In this document: positions 30,223 through 41,801 of the stretch, one piece after another
Layout: each line of letters begins with the position of its first letter
How positions within the stretch are numbered: the stretch's first letter is position 1
NCBI GenBank assembly: GCA_040285825.1
Contig: JAUPSS010000006.1
Location: 868,001-932,000 of the forward strand
Direction of reading: 5' to 3'
DNA length: 64,000 bases
Source: Eukaryota sp. TZLM1-RC
Lineage: Eukaryota > Metamonada: BaSk clade
Notes under the pieces: model-generated
What the model was told of the DNA's origin: nothing
Databases searched by the model: none
The model's input: only the letters and a program-made list of their open reading frames with translations
Position numbers and translations under genes: made by a program

Positions 30223-31830
30223 AAGATTCTCGTTCATTCGGGTGGAGAATATCATTGTGATGATGCTGTAGGTTGGAAAAGTGGTTAAGATAAAGCTAAT
30301 TTAGTTTCTATTCATACTATAAAAGCCTAAGGGCGCTTATATATTATAAATTAATTGGCTTATATGAATATGAACTAAACTATACATAAATAACTAAATA
30401 ACTACAAATAATCTATATAAACTGAGAATTAGCCACACTTTCAAATTCTAGTACTGCGTCTAGGCCTCTTGCAAGGCGTAGAGTTATTGGAGGTACTTTA
30501 ACGTTGACTAGTAGTACATTTTCCAGTTTTCTTGTTATTCTTTCTGAACAACTTATAAGCTTCTGAATGTTTAACTGAATGGAGAGGCTGTTCCGTTGTC
30601 TCACGGCCAAACCATTGAACAGCACAGAAACTACCTGAGTCAGAATTATAATTGAGAGGATTTTCTCTATAAAATGTTTCTCAGCATCGCCTGCTGCGAC
30701 TGCCTTAAGAAAATCAATATCCTGAGGATTCTCGGCGTTATAGATTTTGCAATCTTTCTTAGCAGCCTTTAATTTGGTGCCAGTAATAAAATTCTTCAAT
30801 AATGAAGTAGAGTTGGAAGGATGATCCATCACTTAAAAAGGTCCGTTCCATGATCTATGCAATTTATTATTTTGTTCGGTTTTAACGAAGGACATAATCA
30901 CAATATTAAATACTATAAAACACAAATTAGAACTATCTACTGAAGTCGGAGTATTTATTGCATGATGACGCTCTGCTTTTTCCCTTTTTTCTCGTAGACG
31001 AATCTTTTCAATTTAATATCATCTAATAAAGGAATATTGGAATCGAATTTTGATAAGTTTCCTAATATATTTGCAGGGTCCGCTCTTGGACTAATCGATG
31101 ATCCAAACATAAAATCGGATAGGGTAAAACATGTTCTTCTGCTTTTGGTAGAATTGATTAATTGTTGGAATAAGGGTACATAAGTAGACCAATTGTCATA
31201 GTCATTAAAGTCTTGATAATTTCCTCCAGCATTGTAAAACGTCTCTATGTTTACAAGTCCATTATTTTCAGAGTAGTGGGGTATTGAGTTACTTATCTCA
31301 ATCGCTAATCCATTACACAGAATTCTGAAAGTCTCGTTGGCGAACTCAGGTCCATTATCACTATGAATTAACATAGCTATGCCAGAGATAGCACAAACGT
31401 TCCAAATCAAAGCATCTGCGGTTTCTAAGGCATCGAGTTCTTTTAGAGGGGCTAAAATTGTATATCTAAAAGAGTCTACAAATACTAATAAAAATTTATT
31501 ATCTTCGTTGTCAGTGTTCAGAGGTCCAATGGTATCGACGTTTAATCTGCCAATGTATGATCTGCCCATAAAGATCTTGTGGAAGGTGTTTTTGATCTTT
31601 TAACTGGAGCCGTTTTTGACAAGTTGGGCACTTTTTTACATGATTTATGAGGCTTTTTCTTATATTAGGCCAGTGGACATCACTTTTGGATAGTTTATGT
31701 AAACTATCGTTTTTGTTGGGAAGACCAGATGGGACTTAACCATGTATTAATAATAGTGCCTGCTTTTTGATGCTCTTTGGGATCAGAATCATATTATAAC
31801 TATTATTGAGGATATTTTTTGAGTATTTTG
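30223..31830 (-). pseudogene. Chromovirus copy 4: integrase, chromodomain and LTR
   Basis: Minus strand. 31600-31790 holds the integrase zinc domain (INHVKKCPTCQKR). 30955-31569 holds the core, with RLNVDTIGPLNTDN, IHSDNGPEFANETF and a downstream Glu-containing helix, the D,D-E catalytic set. 30413-30832 is the C-terminal domain (AAKKDCKIYNAENPQDI); after AAGDAEKHFIEKIL a one-base deletion throws the chromodomain-like segment (SFCAVQWFGRETTEQPLH) out of frame. LTR-like sequence fills 30223-30336. This is the best-preserved integrase in the window, though upstream pol is absent. Confidence 0.82.
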
Positions 31831-32197
31831 AGTATTTTTTGCGTATTGTCATCTAAAATAATTTGCCATTGCCAATCTCAATGCCTATCTCATCCTAATA
31901 AGACTATCTTCCATTTCCGTCTACCGTGCCATATCAAGTTTAACAAATGCATTAGAGTGCAGACAAAAACACGAAAGGAATGTCATATGTCAAAAAAGTC
32001 AGATGTACATGATGGAATCTATAGTTTTTGAGGCTATCTTGTCACCTCATGTTGAACTTTATACAAATTTTGATTATTCTGAATAACAATTTCAATGACT
32101 CTATCGTAGCATTAAGATTACAGAAAATTCACTTTTTATTATGATTGATGCACAAATGTAATTAATGGAGAATTAAGACCGGGACTCAAAAAAGTGA
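31831..32197. other. Gap without recognisable gene
   Basis: Sequence between chromovirus copy 4 and RT element B. Short frames exist on both strands but none shows a known motif. Distant remains of the chromovirus RNase H-integrase link are possible on the minus strand. Confidence 0.4.
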
Positions 32198-34976
32198 CAT
32201 TTATTAAAAGCCGTTGATACCGTAAGACCCCCGATCCGGATCCCAGTAGAAATAAGTCCCGCCAGCACAATCCCCTTCTCAATGGAAATGAGAAATTTTA
32301 CTTCTGAATTGAAAAATAATAAGTGGAATATTTCATCCTTCTGGAAATATTTTGCTAGAAAAAACAAAAATTGTTTTAAGAAAAAATTTGGAAATAGAAA
32401 AATTGTAAAATCAAAAATTTGCCGAAAATTGTGCTTACGTGGTCGTTATGGTGCCGCAAAGCAGTCTTTGTTTTCCTCTTCTTTGGCTGATGTAAACTCT
32501 GATACCCTTGAAAAACTCCAAAAGTTGCATCCTCAAGAAAATTTCAAGTGCAGCAAGCCTGAAGTGTGTCCTTTTTGGATTGAAAATCCTATTACTGCAA
32601 TTGAGGTTCTTAAAGCTATTCAAAAATTACCTAAGGGGAAAGCAGCAGGCCCATCTGGAATTTCTTTTGATCTCTTAAAAATAGCGTGTTCCAGTGCTCC
32701 CGAAATTGCTGATGATCTAGCCCACTATTTTCAACAATTAATTGTTTTGAAAATAAATCCTCCATTTGAATTGCTCGCAGCACGTCTGATTGCTTTAGTA
32801 AAGCCTGGAAACGGAATCAAACCTGATGGAATACGCCCAATTGCTGTTGGTGAATCTCTTTCTCGTTTGCTGGCATCAATTGTCTTCGATCGTGTCAAAG
32901 ACAAAGCCTCTACATTTTTGAATCCTCATCAATTTGGAATCAAAACAATTGATGGTGCTTCTGTTGCTGCTATTGCCTCTGATACCTTTTTTAATGCAGA
33001 GGAAAATAATTTTATTTTTAATCTCGACTTTAAAAATGCTTTTTAATTCTGTAAAGCGAGAAGCAATTTTTGAAGTTATTAAATCTGATTTTCCTGAGCT
33101 ATCGAGTTTTTTCTACCATTTTTATGGTAAAGAATCAGATTTAATTTTTAATTCATTTGCTCTTAAATCATCTTCTGGTGTGAAGCAAGGTGACCCTTTA
33201 GGTCCATTATTGTTTTGTTTGGCTATTCACAAAACTTTAAATATCATTAAGCAAAAATACCCTTCTATAAAAATAGTTGCTTATATGGATGATATATCCT
33301 TGATTGGTTCATTTGATTTACTAGAATTGGTTGCTCAAGAAATTGCCGATTCATATGAAAATATTGGGCTTCATCTTAATGCCAGCAAATGCCTTCTGAT
33401 TGGCTCTTCTGCTCAAGACCTCGTGATAAACGATTCTATTGTCCCTTTTACTAATTATAGTAGTGATGCTTTTTAAGTTCCTTGGTTGTTGGTTAGGAAA
33501 TGTGCCTCAAATTCAGAATGAATTGCAAGTTATTTTGGAAAAAATGAAAATTGAACTTGATTCAATTTCTTCTTTAGATATAGAAAAGCATATTAAATTT
33601 TTTATGCTTAAAATTTGCTACACTGGGAGAATAACCCACATTTTGAGATCTTGTGCTCCTTCCATAGCATTAGATTTTTGTCGTTCTTTTAATTCATTGA
33701 GAACAGAATTTTTTTGCTGATTTATTGGATGTAGAACCAGGAATGTTGAAAAGCCATTTATTTTCTTCAGCAAATTTGGGGGGTATTGGATTTACTAAAT
33801 CTTCAATTTTGTGTCAATCAGCATTCTTGGGTGGTGGCAAAAATTTTATTTATGAATTTTCTCGTAGATTTCCTGATGATTCTCATCTGTTAGTCCCCAA
33901 TTGTAGTCCCTATTTGTATGAGTTATCTTGTGAACTTGAAAAATTACCGCCACAAATTTGGACCAAATGTTTTCCTCAATCAATTCAAGAAATTCCAAAC
34001 CGATCTCTATTTAATTTACAGTTTTGCTGTAAAAGCTTCAACAAAAATTGTCAAAGATTTTTGAAAGCTTGGATTTTGATGTTAGACTTGGCTTGGCCAA
34101 GAAAAAGAATCCCGCTTTTGCAAATCTTTTTACAAGATATGTGTGACAGTACTTCTTCTGCCTTAGTAACAACAATTCCACAAGTTTATGGTACTCTCTT
34201 ATCCGATTCTGCTTGGACTCTGAATATGAGATTTCGTTCCTTTATCTGGCCTGATAATTTACCTCATAATTTAATTTGTAAATGTTCTCGAGAAATTACA
34301 ACTACTCATTTGTTAAATTGTAAACATTTTATTACTTTTAGAAGCAAGGTTCATGATGCTGTAAGAGACCAGTTATATTGTATGTGTAAATCTCATAGAA
34401 TTGAATCCTTCTTGGAACCTTTGTTGTCAAATCTGTTTGATGCTGAAAATGATTTTCATAAGAATAATAGAGGTGATGTCATATTACCTGGATTAGATGG
34501 AAGCTTCATTTTATTGGATGTAATGTCTGTTGATCCTTGTAATGCCTCAAATGAAAGGCTTGTTAATTCTGAAATTCATAATCCCCTTTCAAATGCTGAA
34601 AATTTTAAATTCAAAAAATACAATGAACCTTTGTCCAAATTGGCCAGTCTACAGCATGCAAAATACAATTTGTATCCATTTGTATTTTCCCTTTTTGGTT
34701 CACTTGCACCAACTGCTTTACGTTTTTGGATGATTTTTGAAATGATTGTAAAGAGAAGAACTGGCAGAAATTTCAACAGATTGTTTTGGCAAAATAGAAT
34801 TGTGTTTTCTATTTTTAAGGGGATGTTGAAGATGGTTTCTGATGCTTTGCTTTCTCTTGGATCTCACTATGAGAGAGTTGCATCTAGTGTTTTTGTTTTG
34901 GGAGAGATGGATTTTTTTAGATGTTGATTTATAGGTTTAGAATAAAATTAAATTTTAAAAAAAAAAAAAAAAAAAA
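32198..34976 (+). mobile_element. RT element B: 5'-truncated non-LTR retrotransposon with A-tail
   Basis: Coding similarity to RT element A begins about 32201 (VRPPIRIPVEISP matches LRSPIRVPAQLSP), so zinc knuckles are missing and the copy is 5'-truncated. RT motifs are NLDFKNAF, GVKQGDPLGP and YMDDIS; the zinc motif CKCSREITTTHLLNC and endonuclease core (NRGDVILPG, then LLDVMSVDP) follow. Four frames are needed: 32198-33046, 32934-33476, 33439-33720 and 33725-34927. Each break is one extra T in a T-run (33040-33044, 33470-33474, 33709-33715). AATAAA at 34941 and a 20-A tail at 34957-34976 mark a retroposed polyadenylated transcript. It shares subfamily with the relics at 37.6, 44.1 and 62.2 kb. 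Confidence 0.88.
34957..34976 (+). other. Retroposed poly(A) tract
   Basis: Twenty consecutive A follow AATAAA by ten bases at the end of RT element B. It marks the 3' insertion junction and suggests a fairly recent insertion, since the run is intact. Confidence 0.9.
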
Positions 34977-35042
34977 TTATTAAAATGTTCAATATAATAA
35001 TCACAAAAAACCAAGAAAACCAATCATTAAGTTAACTATTCC

Positions 35043-37244
35043 TTAATGAAAAGCTTTCTCAGTTTGACCTACATATTCATGAAAAATATCAATCAAGAAG
35101 CTTTTCCCTGGATACTGAATCCACCATGGAAAACAAGATAATTCAACTAAATATCCATTCTTAATTAGTTCAACAGATTCAATTAAACCTTGATTAATCA
35201 GTACTGCAGGAAATAGGGATGAGCTTGATAGACTATCTTTATCAGATTCAATCATTTGAATAAATCTCAAAGAAGGGAAGTTTTGCTCAATGATATTGCT
35301 GGGAACTTTTTCATGAATAACTAACTCCTCCAAATTTGGTAATTGCATTTCACAACTGATCGACGGACAGCTCATTGTGACTCTAATTAGGGAATGAGGC
35401 AAAGGTATTTGTCCATCTAGTATACCTCGTGACTTAAGCACGACCAATTCTTTTAATGATGTAAGATAGCTAAAATCAGTCAGCATATAGACATCATGAA
35501 GCACTAACTTCACTAGTGAAGTGGGCAATTGTTCCATATTGTATGGATAATGAAGTACTAAACATTTGAGATTTGATAAATGCGCCAAGTGTAGCGAGTA
35601 CCTTTTCGGACGCATAAGCATTGTCTTGAGCTTTATAACCTCAACATTTGGGAAAAAGGAAAACAGTTGTGGGTCATAATCAACTTCACAGTAAACATCA
35701 AGCTGTTTAATTCCAGCATTAATTTCTTTGGAACATTGATAGTCGGTAGATAATTTCAATTGTAAATCACTGATATTTTCATTTAAATTCAAATCTCGAG
35801 GATCTTTTAAAAAGATCTTGTTTTGAATTGGATGAGCCCTGAACACCTCTTGAGCAAAGTGAGCTACTCTTTTACTTATACCACACTTGGTGTAAAATCT
35901 TGCCTTAATATATGGATGGTTGCCAAAAAGCTGTGGTAAATAACACAAATATTCCCAATAAACAAGCTTAATTAAACCACGAAACATTCTGCCTAAAGGT
36001 TGTTGTGGATGACGAAAACTGCCAAGTATTTCAGATCCAAATACTTTGACAGGTTGTGGTCGATCAATCAAATCAAATATACCTAATTGACCTTTGTCAT
36101 TGCTTCCCCAAGCCAAAACAGTGTTCTTGTTGTAGGCAAAAAGGAAGTTATAACCTACTGAAACTCTTTCTACATAAGTCAGTGTTTCAAAGCATATTGG
36201 TTCATCACTATCATTATAAAGATCACTTATTCTACTCAACTGACCCCAAACAAAAACTTTACCACAATTATCAATGGCAGCATAAACACCTTTACAACCA
36301 TTAATAAAAAGAATATTAGTCAACCCTGGAACTTTGGTGGGTGGGTCATCAAAGGTAACATCATCACTATCCTTAAAGAACTTCCAAACATCACCATTGA
36401 CATCAATAACAAATAAATAATTATCGTAAAGAAAGAAAGAACCCTTGGATGGTTCTTTCGTAGATATATGCTGGGGGACTCTTATCTTCAATAGTCCAAA
36501 AAATTGTGCAAAAACGTGATAGAAATCACCATTTAAATCAACTGCAACAAAAGAATGACGGTCAACGGACATTGAAACAATATTATTTAGTCCTTCAATT
36601 AATTCAACACATCCACTATTTCCACATTTAACAATTTTACCTTCTTGTGTCAAAGCAAAAGATAAACGATGATCACAATAAACTTCCTTAATTTTATAAG
36701 GAATGTTTGTTTTAGTGATTGGTAGTTTGTTACTACTTGATTCAATGATTTGGTTAGCTTTATTACCTCCCCAACCATACAACTTACCGTCAGAAGAGAT
36801 GGCAAGGGAGTGAATACTACCAGCTGAAATGTCTTGAATATCATTTAAAGGTAATTTGATTGGTGATTTGATTGATTCAGGTCCATCATAGAGAACTTGG
36901 CCAAAATGATTCTTCCCCCAACCATAAACCTCACCAGAATGGGTGACAAGAAGTGTGTGACCATCACTGCTACAAATGGACTTTACTCCAACCGACCGTT
37001 CTGGTCGATCGGAATTTGGGTCACCCAACATATCTTGTTGAACAGAATCGTTTTCCATGGATGTAAGGCTGATGGTTCTTGAAAAGGGATAGTTGGAATC
37101 TACGGAAGAACTCACGGGGATTGACGAGGGGATTTGAGGAGAGAATGAATTAGAAGACGAATGTGATGTATGGTAAAAATGGCGCTCCGGTAAAAAAGAA
37201 GACATATCATGGCGGCCAGATGCAGGAGCAAAGTACTTGGACAT
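35043..37244 (-). CDS. RCC1-repeat protein with C-terminal LRR-like region (paralogue 1)
   Basis: An intact 733-codon frame. Residues 1-85 are Ser/Pro-rich and probably disordered. Residues about 86-430 are RCC1 propeller blades, seen as repeats of the form HTLLVTHSGEVYGWGKN, HSLAISSDGKLYGWGGN and NTVLAWGSNDKGQLG. Residues about 550-690 hold irregular leucine-rich repeats (HLSNLKCLVLHYP, then LTSLKELVVL). RCC1 propellers often bind GTPases, chromatin or membranes; which applies here is unknown. No signal peptide or membrane segment. It forms a divergent, head-to-head pair with the paralogue at 39036, with RT relics between. Domain order and most of the length are shared between them. Confidence 0.85.
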   Translation of the reverse strand: MSKYFAPASGRHDMSSFLPERHFYHTSHSSSNSFSPQIPSSIPVSSSVDSNYPFSRTISLTSMENDSVQQDMLGDPNSDRPERSVGVKSICSSDGHTLLVTHSGEVYGWGKNHFGQVLYDGPESIKSPIKLPLNDIQDISAGSIHSLAISSDGKLYGWGGNKANQIIESSSNKLPITKTNIPYKIKEVYCDHRLSFALTQEGKIVKCGNSGCVELIEGLNNIVSMSVDRHSFVAVDLNGDFYHVFAQFFGLLKIRVPQHISTKEPSKGSFFLYDNYLFVIDVNGDVWKFFKDSDDVTFDDPPTKVPGLTNILFINGCKGVYAAIDNCGKVFVWGQLSRISDLYNDSDEPICFETLTYVERVSVGYNFLFAYNKNTVLAWGSNDKGQLGIFDLIDRPQPVKVFGSEILGSFRHPQQPLGRMFRGLIKLVYWEYLCYLPQLFGNHPYIKARFYTKCGISKRVAHFAQEVFRAHPIQNKIFLKDPRDLNLNENISDLQLKLSTDYQCSKEINAGIKQLDVYCEVDYDPQLFSFFPNVEVIKLKTMLMRPKRYSLHLAHLSNLKCLVLHYPYNMEQLPTSLVKLVLHDVYMLTDFSYLTSLKELVVLKSRGILDGQIPLPHSLIRVTMSCPSISCEMQLPNLEELVIHEKVPSNIIEQNFPSLRFIQMIESDKDSLSSSSLFPAVLINQGLIESVELIKNGYLVELSCFPWWIQYPGKSFLIDIFHEYVGQTEKAFH

Positions 37245-37619
37245 TGAATGAATAACGGATTGGGGATCTTGAATTACAAAGTTGGTGATTAGGGAAAACA
37301 GTCAGCAATACGATACTCGAATCATCAACTAATGGAACTCTTTTTCAAGAAGCATTTCGTTTCTCGAATTCGAGATGTGACCAAAAACTTCGTCATGAGC
37401 TTCAATTGAGAACCATATCATATGAGTTTTCCTGACGATGTTGATTTATTGAACTTTCCAAGCGATTTTCTTGGAGATCTACAACTTGCCCATGATTATT
37501 GGTTTCCCTGAATTCGGTTTTAAACGTCTTCTCGTCATTGTGCAGGAAATACCATCTTTCACACTAGTAAAACACTAGTAAAATGAGGAATTGTGGTAAA
37601 ATATTGTAATCAAAGTCAA

Positions 37620-37900
37620 CAACAGCTTTTGAAGACTTGGATTTTAATTACGTCTTGGCTCGTCTTTTGTACAATACGCCTTCGTTGTTTGATTTGGTCT
37701 GATAATGTGCACTATAATTTGATATGATTTGCAAATGTGGATCAAAAAATTATCCCCATCAACAATTCAATTGTAAACATTCTTTTACTTTCCCATCAAA
37801 AATTAATGATGCAGGATCAACTCTATTGTATGCCAAAATCGCATAGAATTGTTCCCTATTTATTTCAAAAACGTGTACAAAACAACTAAACAAAATTAGG
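37620..37900 (+). pseudogene. RT element relic, zinc/endonuclease region
   Basis: Plus-strand codons match RT element B near 34.2-34.4 kb: RCLIWSDNVHYNLICKC, then HQQFNCKHSFTF and YCMPKSHRI, spread over two or three frames with stops. Strongly decayed, so older than RT element B itself. Confidence 0.65.
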
Positions 37901-37949
37901 ACTCAATAATATTCAATACACGCATCTACATCATTAGGTCGTCATCAAT

Positions 37950-38240
37950 CCGCGATTCTGGTACTTTATTCCTCATAATAACAGGGCTTTGGTTATCTTT
38001 TCGGGAACTGCTTCAAGAATACTGAAACAAATTCTGTTGTGCCAAAGATTGAAGTTCAAATCTTTTCCTACTCTTTCTTTTATAAGTCTATTGAAACCTT
38101 TGAGAAATTTGATTCCAGATATTTCAATGTTACCAAACAGAGAAGCAGCAAATAGAACTAGCTAATATTTCACAGGCTCTACACGTCCTAGTGAAGATAG
38201 GGGATCATTGTACTTTCTTATTCAGCTCTTTTCCGCAAAG
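37950..38240 (-). pseudogene. RT element relic, C-terminal tail
   Basis: Minus-strand codons match the family's C-terminal tail: SSLGRVEPVKY, FAASLFGNIEISG and LWHNRICFSILEAVPEKITK. Stops interrupt it. It lies in the opposite orientation to the relic at 37620, so two insertions are likely. Confidence 0.65.
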
Positions 38241-39035
38241 CTGAGTGAATGTTTATATCATGTTTGCATTTAGTCGTAATCTCGCTACTTTACTAGCACA
38301 TAGACCAAACTTTGATCTGTTGAGTGATTTACCCATTTGGTTACTGCATTATTTATTCATCACAAATACTGGAAAGACGATTTCCCTCAAATTCAGCGCA
38401 TGGGCACATTTGTACAATACACTATAAGTAAATACTATAATCACAAATATTATCCAAGGCTAACAATATGAAGAAAGGTGAATCGTGTGTATAAAAATAT
38501 TATTGTTAGTACAGTTTACAATCAACATCTACCCTCCCTGCTGTGATGGTGAGTTTGAGAAACACACTCTAAACCACATATTTTATATACAATCGACATA
38601 AGAAAAGATTTTCTATTTTGTGATAATCAAACCACACTGAAGCTGCATAATATGCATATATTAATTCATGTTCTGCAGAAAAACTAATAAACTGCTATCA
38701 ATGACTAATCAAATTCTAGCTGCTAGCTATTGCCAATCTATGATTGCAAAGAGATTAGAACTCTCATGTTCAAAGGGAACAATGTGCTTCTTCTGCTTCT
38801 AGCGATGTGTCCTGCTACATAAAGCAAACTTTCTGAATGCAATAGTGCTGAATGTATTCATGTATATTGATATAACAGAAGATTTATTGACGTACTGATT
38901 CTATATAAGCATAAACAGACGAACTACGGACTAGTCTAAGTGAAGAGCGGACGAACTACAGACCAGACTAGGTCCACTTGATCCTAGTCCGAAGTTTAAA
39001 TTTTCTCCCATTTGTAGACTTCGACACTGTCATTT

Positions 39036-41384
39036 ATGAGCAAAAAACCCCAATCTGTTGTCAATTCAATGTCCAGCCATTCTACTCCCTCATTTCACGG
39101 CGATGTTACGCCTTCTCCTTTACCAACGTGCTGCCGTGAAGATACATCGCCTTCGTCGTCTGATTCATACTCCCCCCGTATCCCCTCTTCAATCCCCGTT
39201 AACTGTTTCATGGATTCCCATCATGCCTTTTCAAGAACGATGGATCTCTCCTCTGACAAGCAAGATTCTTCTCACCCTTCCCTCATTAGATCTGTCAATG
39301 ACGACCTGAAATCAAATTTGCCTCTTATTGCTCTTCCTTCATCGATGGACATGACTTCAAACCATTGTATTCTTCCCAAGTCTTCCATATCAAGTGCATG
39401 TGAAGATGTGTCGGCCGATCCAAGTGCCCATCGATCGGAAAGCTTAGTTGGGGTTAAGTCAATTTCCTGTGGTGATTTGCACTCCCTTCTTCTCACATAT
39501 TCTGGTGAGTTTTATGGTTGGGGGAATAATGTTGGTAGTCAAGTTCTCTATGATGGACCTGAATCAATCAAATCACCAATCAAAACAGCTTTTAATGATA
39601 TTCAAGCCATTTCAGCTGGAGTGAATCACTCTTTTGCCCTCTCTTCTGACGGTAAGTTGTATGGTTGGGGTATTAATAGATTAAACCAAATCAATAGATC
39701 AAGTAGTCACAAACTACCAATCACTGAAATAAACATTCCTTATGAAATTAAGGAAGTTTATGGTTCTGCTGTTTCCTTTGCTTTAACCCAGGAAGGTCAA
39801 GTTGTTAAATGGGGAGATGATAAATCATTTGAATTAATCAAAGGCCTAAATAATATTGTTTCAATGTCCGTTTATTGTGTTGATTTTGTCGCAGTTGATT
39901 TAAATGGTGATTTCTTCTTCTCTGACCGTCATCAACTTTGCAGGATACCAGTCACTCAGCGTATATCTACGAAAGAACCATCCCAGGGTTCTTTTTTGCT
40001 TGTTGGCAATTATTTATTTGTTATTGATGTCAATGGTGATGTTTGGATGTTCAGCAAGAATAATTTATTTGGTCCTTTCTGCGACAAACCCACCAAAGTT
40101 CCAGGGTTGACTAATATTGTTTTCATCAATGGTTGTAATGGTATTTATGCTGCCATTGATAATAGTGGTAAAGTTTCTGTATGGGGTCAGTTGAGTAGAA
40201 TAAGTGATCTTCACGAAGATAGTGATGAACCAAAATGTATCGAAGCTTTCACTAATATAGAAGGAATTTCAGTGGGTCAAAACTTCCTTTTTGCCTACAA
40301 CAAAAACACTGTTTGGGCTTGGGGAAGGAACTATAAAGGTCAATTAGGTACAGGTGATTTGATTGATCGACCACATCCTGTCAAAGTATTTGGATCTGAA
40401 ATACTTGGCAGTTTTCGTCATCCAAGACAACCTTTAGGCAGAGTGTTTAGTGGTCCAGCCAAATTAATTTATTTTGAATATTTACAATATTTGAAAAACT
40501 TGTTTGGAAATTGTCGTTATCCAAAAGCCAGATTCTATACCAAATGTGGTATTAGCAAAAAGGTTGCCAAAATTTCCAAGAAAGTTATTAATCGTTTTGA
40601 ATTTTTAAAAGATACCGAAAATTTAAATTTAAATGAAAATATTTGTGAATTACAATTGCGATTATCTACTGGTTATCAATGTCCCAAAGTTATTAATAGT
40701 AGAATTGAAAAACTTGAGATACACTATGATGAAGTTGATTATGATCCAGAGTTATTGACATTTTTCCCAAATGTAGAGGAGATTAAGCTCAGTACGTTGT
40801 TGGTATTCCGTTGGATTTCTTTAAACTTGGCGCATTTATCAAATCTCAAATGTTTAGAGCTTCATTATCCATTCAATATAGAACAATTACCTGCTTCACT
40901 AGTGAAGTTAGTGCTTACACGGGACGATATGGATGTTACAGATTTTAGCTATCTTGCATCATTAAAAGAGTTGGTGGTGATGTCTTATCGTCTTTCACCA
41001 AGTATATTAGAAGGACAAATACATTTACCTCAATCCATTGTTAGATTGGAAGTATTGTGTCAGACACCCAATATTTACATACAATTAAAGAGCTTGAAGG
41101 AATTGGTAATTATTGACAAAGTTCCCGCCAAAATCACTGAACAAAACTTTCCTTCTTTGAAATTTATTCAATTTATTAAATCAATTGAATTCAGTCTGTC
41201 AAGTTCTCCCCTATCTCCAAGACCATTTATTAATCAAGGTTTATTCAAATCTGTTAAACTAATCAAGAATGAATTTTTAGTTGAATTATCTTGTTTTCCA
41301 TGGTGGATTCAGTATCCAGCCAAAAGGTCTTTGTTTGATATTTTTCATGGTTATTTAGATGAAAGTTTAGAATCTTTTCAGTAA
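39036..41384 (+). CDS. RCC1-repeat protein with C-terminal LRR-like region (paralogue 2)
   Basis: An intact 782-codon frame, paralogous over almost its whole length to the gene at 35043-37244. The N-terminal ~135 residues are a longer Ser/Pro-rich region. RCC1 blades run from about 136 to 470 (HSLLLTYSGEFYGWGNN, HSFALSSDGKLYGWGIN, NTVWAWGRNYKGQLGTGD). LRR-like units follow at about 595-720 (HLSNLKCLELHYP, then LASLKELVVM). The C-terminus ends in the shared block FPWWIQYPAK. No frameshift or stop occurs in either paralogue, so both are probably under selection. The specific role is unknown. Confidence 0.85.
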   Translation: MSKKPQSVVNSMSSHSTPSFHGDVTPSPLPTCCREDTSPSSSDSYSPRIPSSIPVNCFMDSHHAFSRTMDLSSDKQDSSHPSLIRSVNDDLKSNLPLIALPSSMDMTSNHCILPKSSISSACEDVSADPSAHRSESLVGVKSISCGDLHSLLLTYSGEFYGWGNNVGSQVLYDGPESIKSPIKTAFNDIQAISAGVNHSFALSSDGKLYGWGINRLNQINRSSSHKLPITEINIPYEIKEVYGSAVSFALTQEGQVVKWGDDKSFELIKGLNNIVSMSVYCVDFVAVDLNGDFFFSDRHQLCRIPVTQRISTKEPSQGSFLLVGNYLFVIDVNGDVWMFSKNNLFGPFCDKPTKVPGLTNIVFINGCNGIYAAIDNSGKVSVWGQLSRISDLHEDSDEPKCIEAFTNIEGISVGQNFLFAYNKNTVWAWGRNYKGQLGTGDLIDRPHPVKVFGSEILGSFRHPRQPLGRVFSGPAKLIYFEYLQYLKNLFGNCRYPKARFYTKCGISKKVAKISKKVINRFEFLKDTENLNLNENICELQLRLSTGYQCPKVINSRIEKLEIHYDEVDYDPELLTFFPNVEEIKLSTLLVFRWISLNLAHLSNLKCLELHYPFNIEQLPASLVKLVLTRDDMDVTDFSYLASLKELVVMSYRLSPSILEGQIHLPQSIVRLEVLCQTPNIYIQLKSLKELVIIDKVPAKITEQNFPSLKFIQFIKSIEFSLSSSPLSPRPFINQGLFKSVKLIKNEFLVELSCFPWWIQYPAKRSLFDIFHGYLDESLESFQ

Positions 41385-41801
41385 GCAATAGCTTAGCTTA
41401 ATGATTGGATTATGTGGGTTTTCTGTGATTATTTTCCTGTTCTTATCAATGTGTTTATTTATATTTTTCCCGAAATAATGGGGATTTAAATTCACAATCC
41501 TCAGGTTTGATTGTCTTTGTTGATTCTGTTTTAAATTCTTCCAAGTCTTTACTCTGATTATTTTTTGAATAATTTCAATTATCCATTTCAAATTTCAAAT
41601 TTTTATCAATTTTTTGTATTCTTATTGTGAATAATGACCATCTGATGAACTTTGATGGAAAACCTGATTAGGAAACTTTTGCAGTTGTTGAAGAGGGAAT
41701 ATCGTATTGTTCAAGGCACTATGGGGAATGGCACCAAGAAATGAAATTCTAGATACCCTCTTTTCTCAGAAAATTAGCAATTTTGCTTTTACACCATATA
41801 A
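41385..41801. other. Gap without clear gene
   Basis: AT-rich 3' flank of the RCC1-LRR gene. A short protein-like stretch near 41660-41745 (ETFAVVEEGISYC) could be an upstream exon of the fragment at 41802-42080, but this is weak. Confidence 0.35.

Larger units (their letters stand above)
37245..39035. other. Spacer between divergent RCC1-LRR genes, with RT relics
   Basis: About 1.8 kb between the two start codons. Apart from two RT fragments (37620-37900 and 37950-38240) I see no coding sequence. 38250-39035 shows nothing recognisable. Promoters of both RCC1-LRR genes must lie in this spacer, but no motif can be singled out. Confidence 0.6.
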
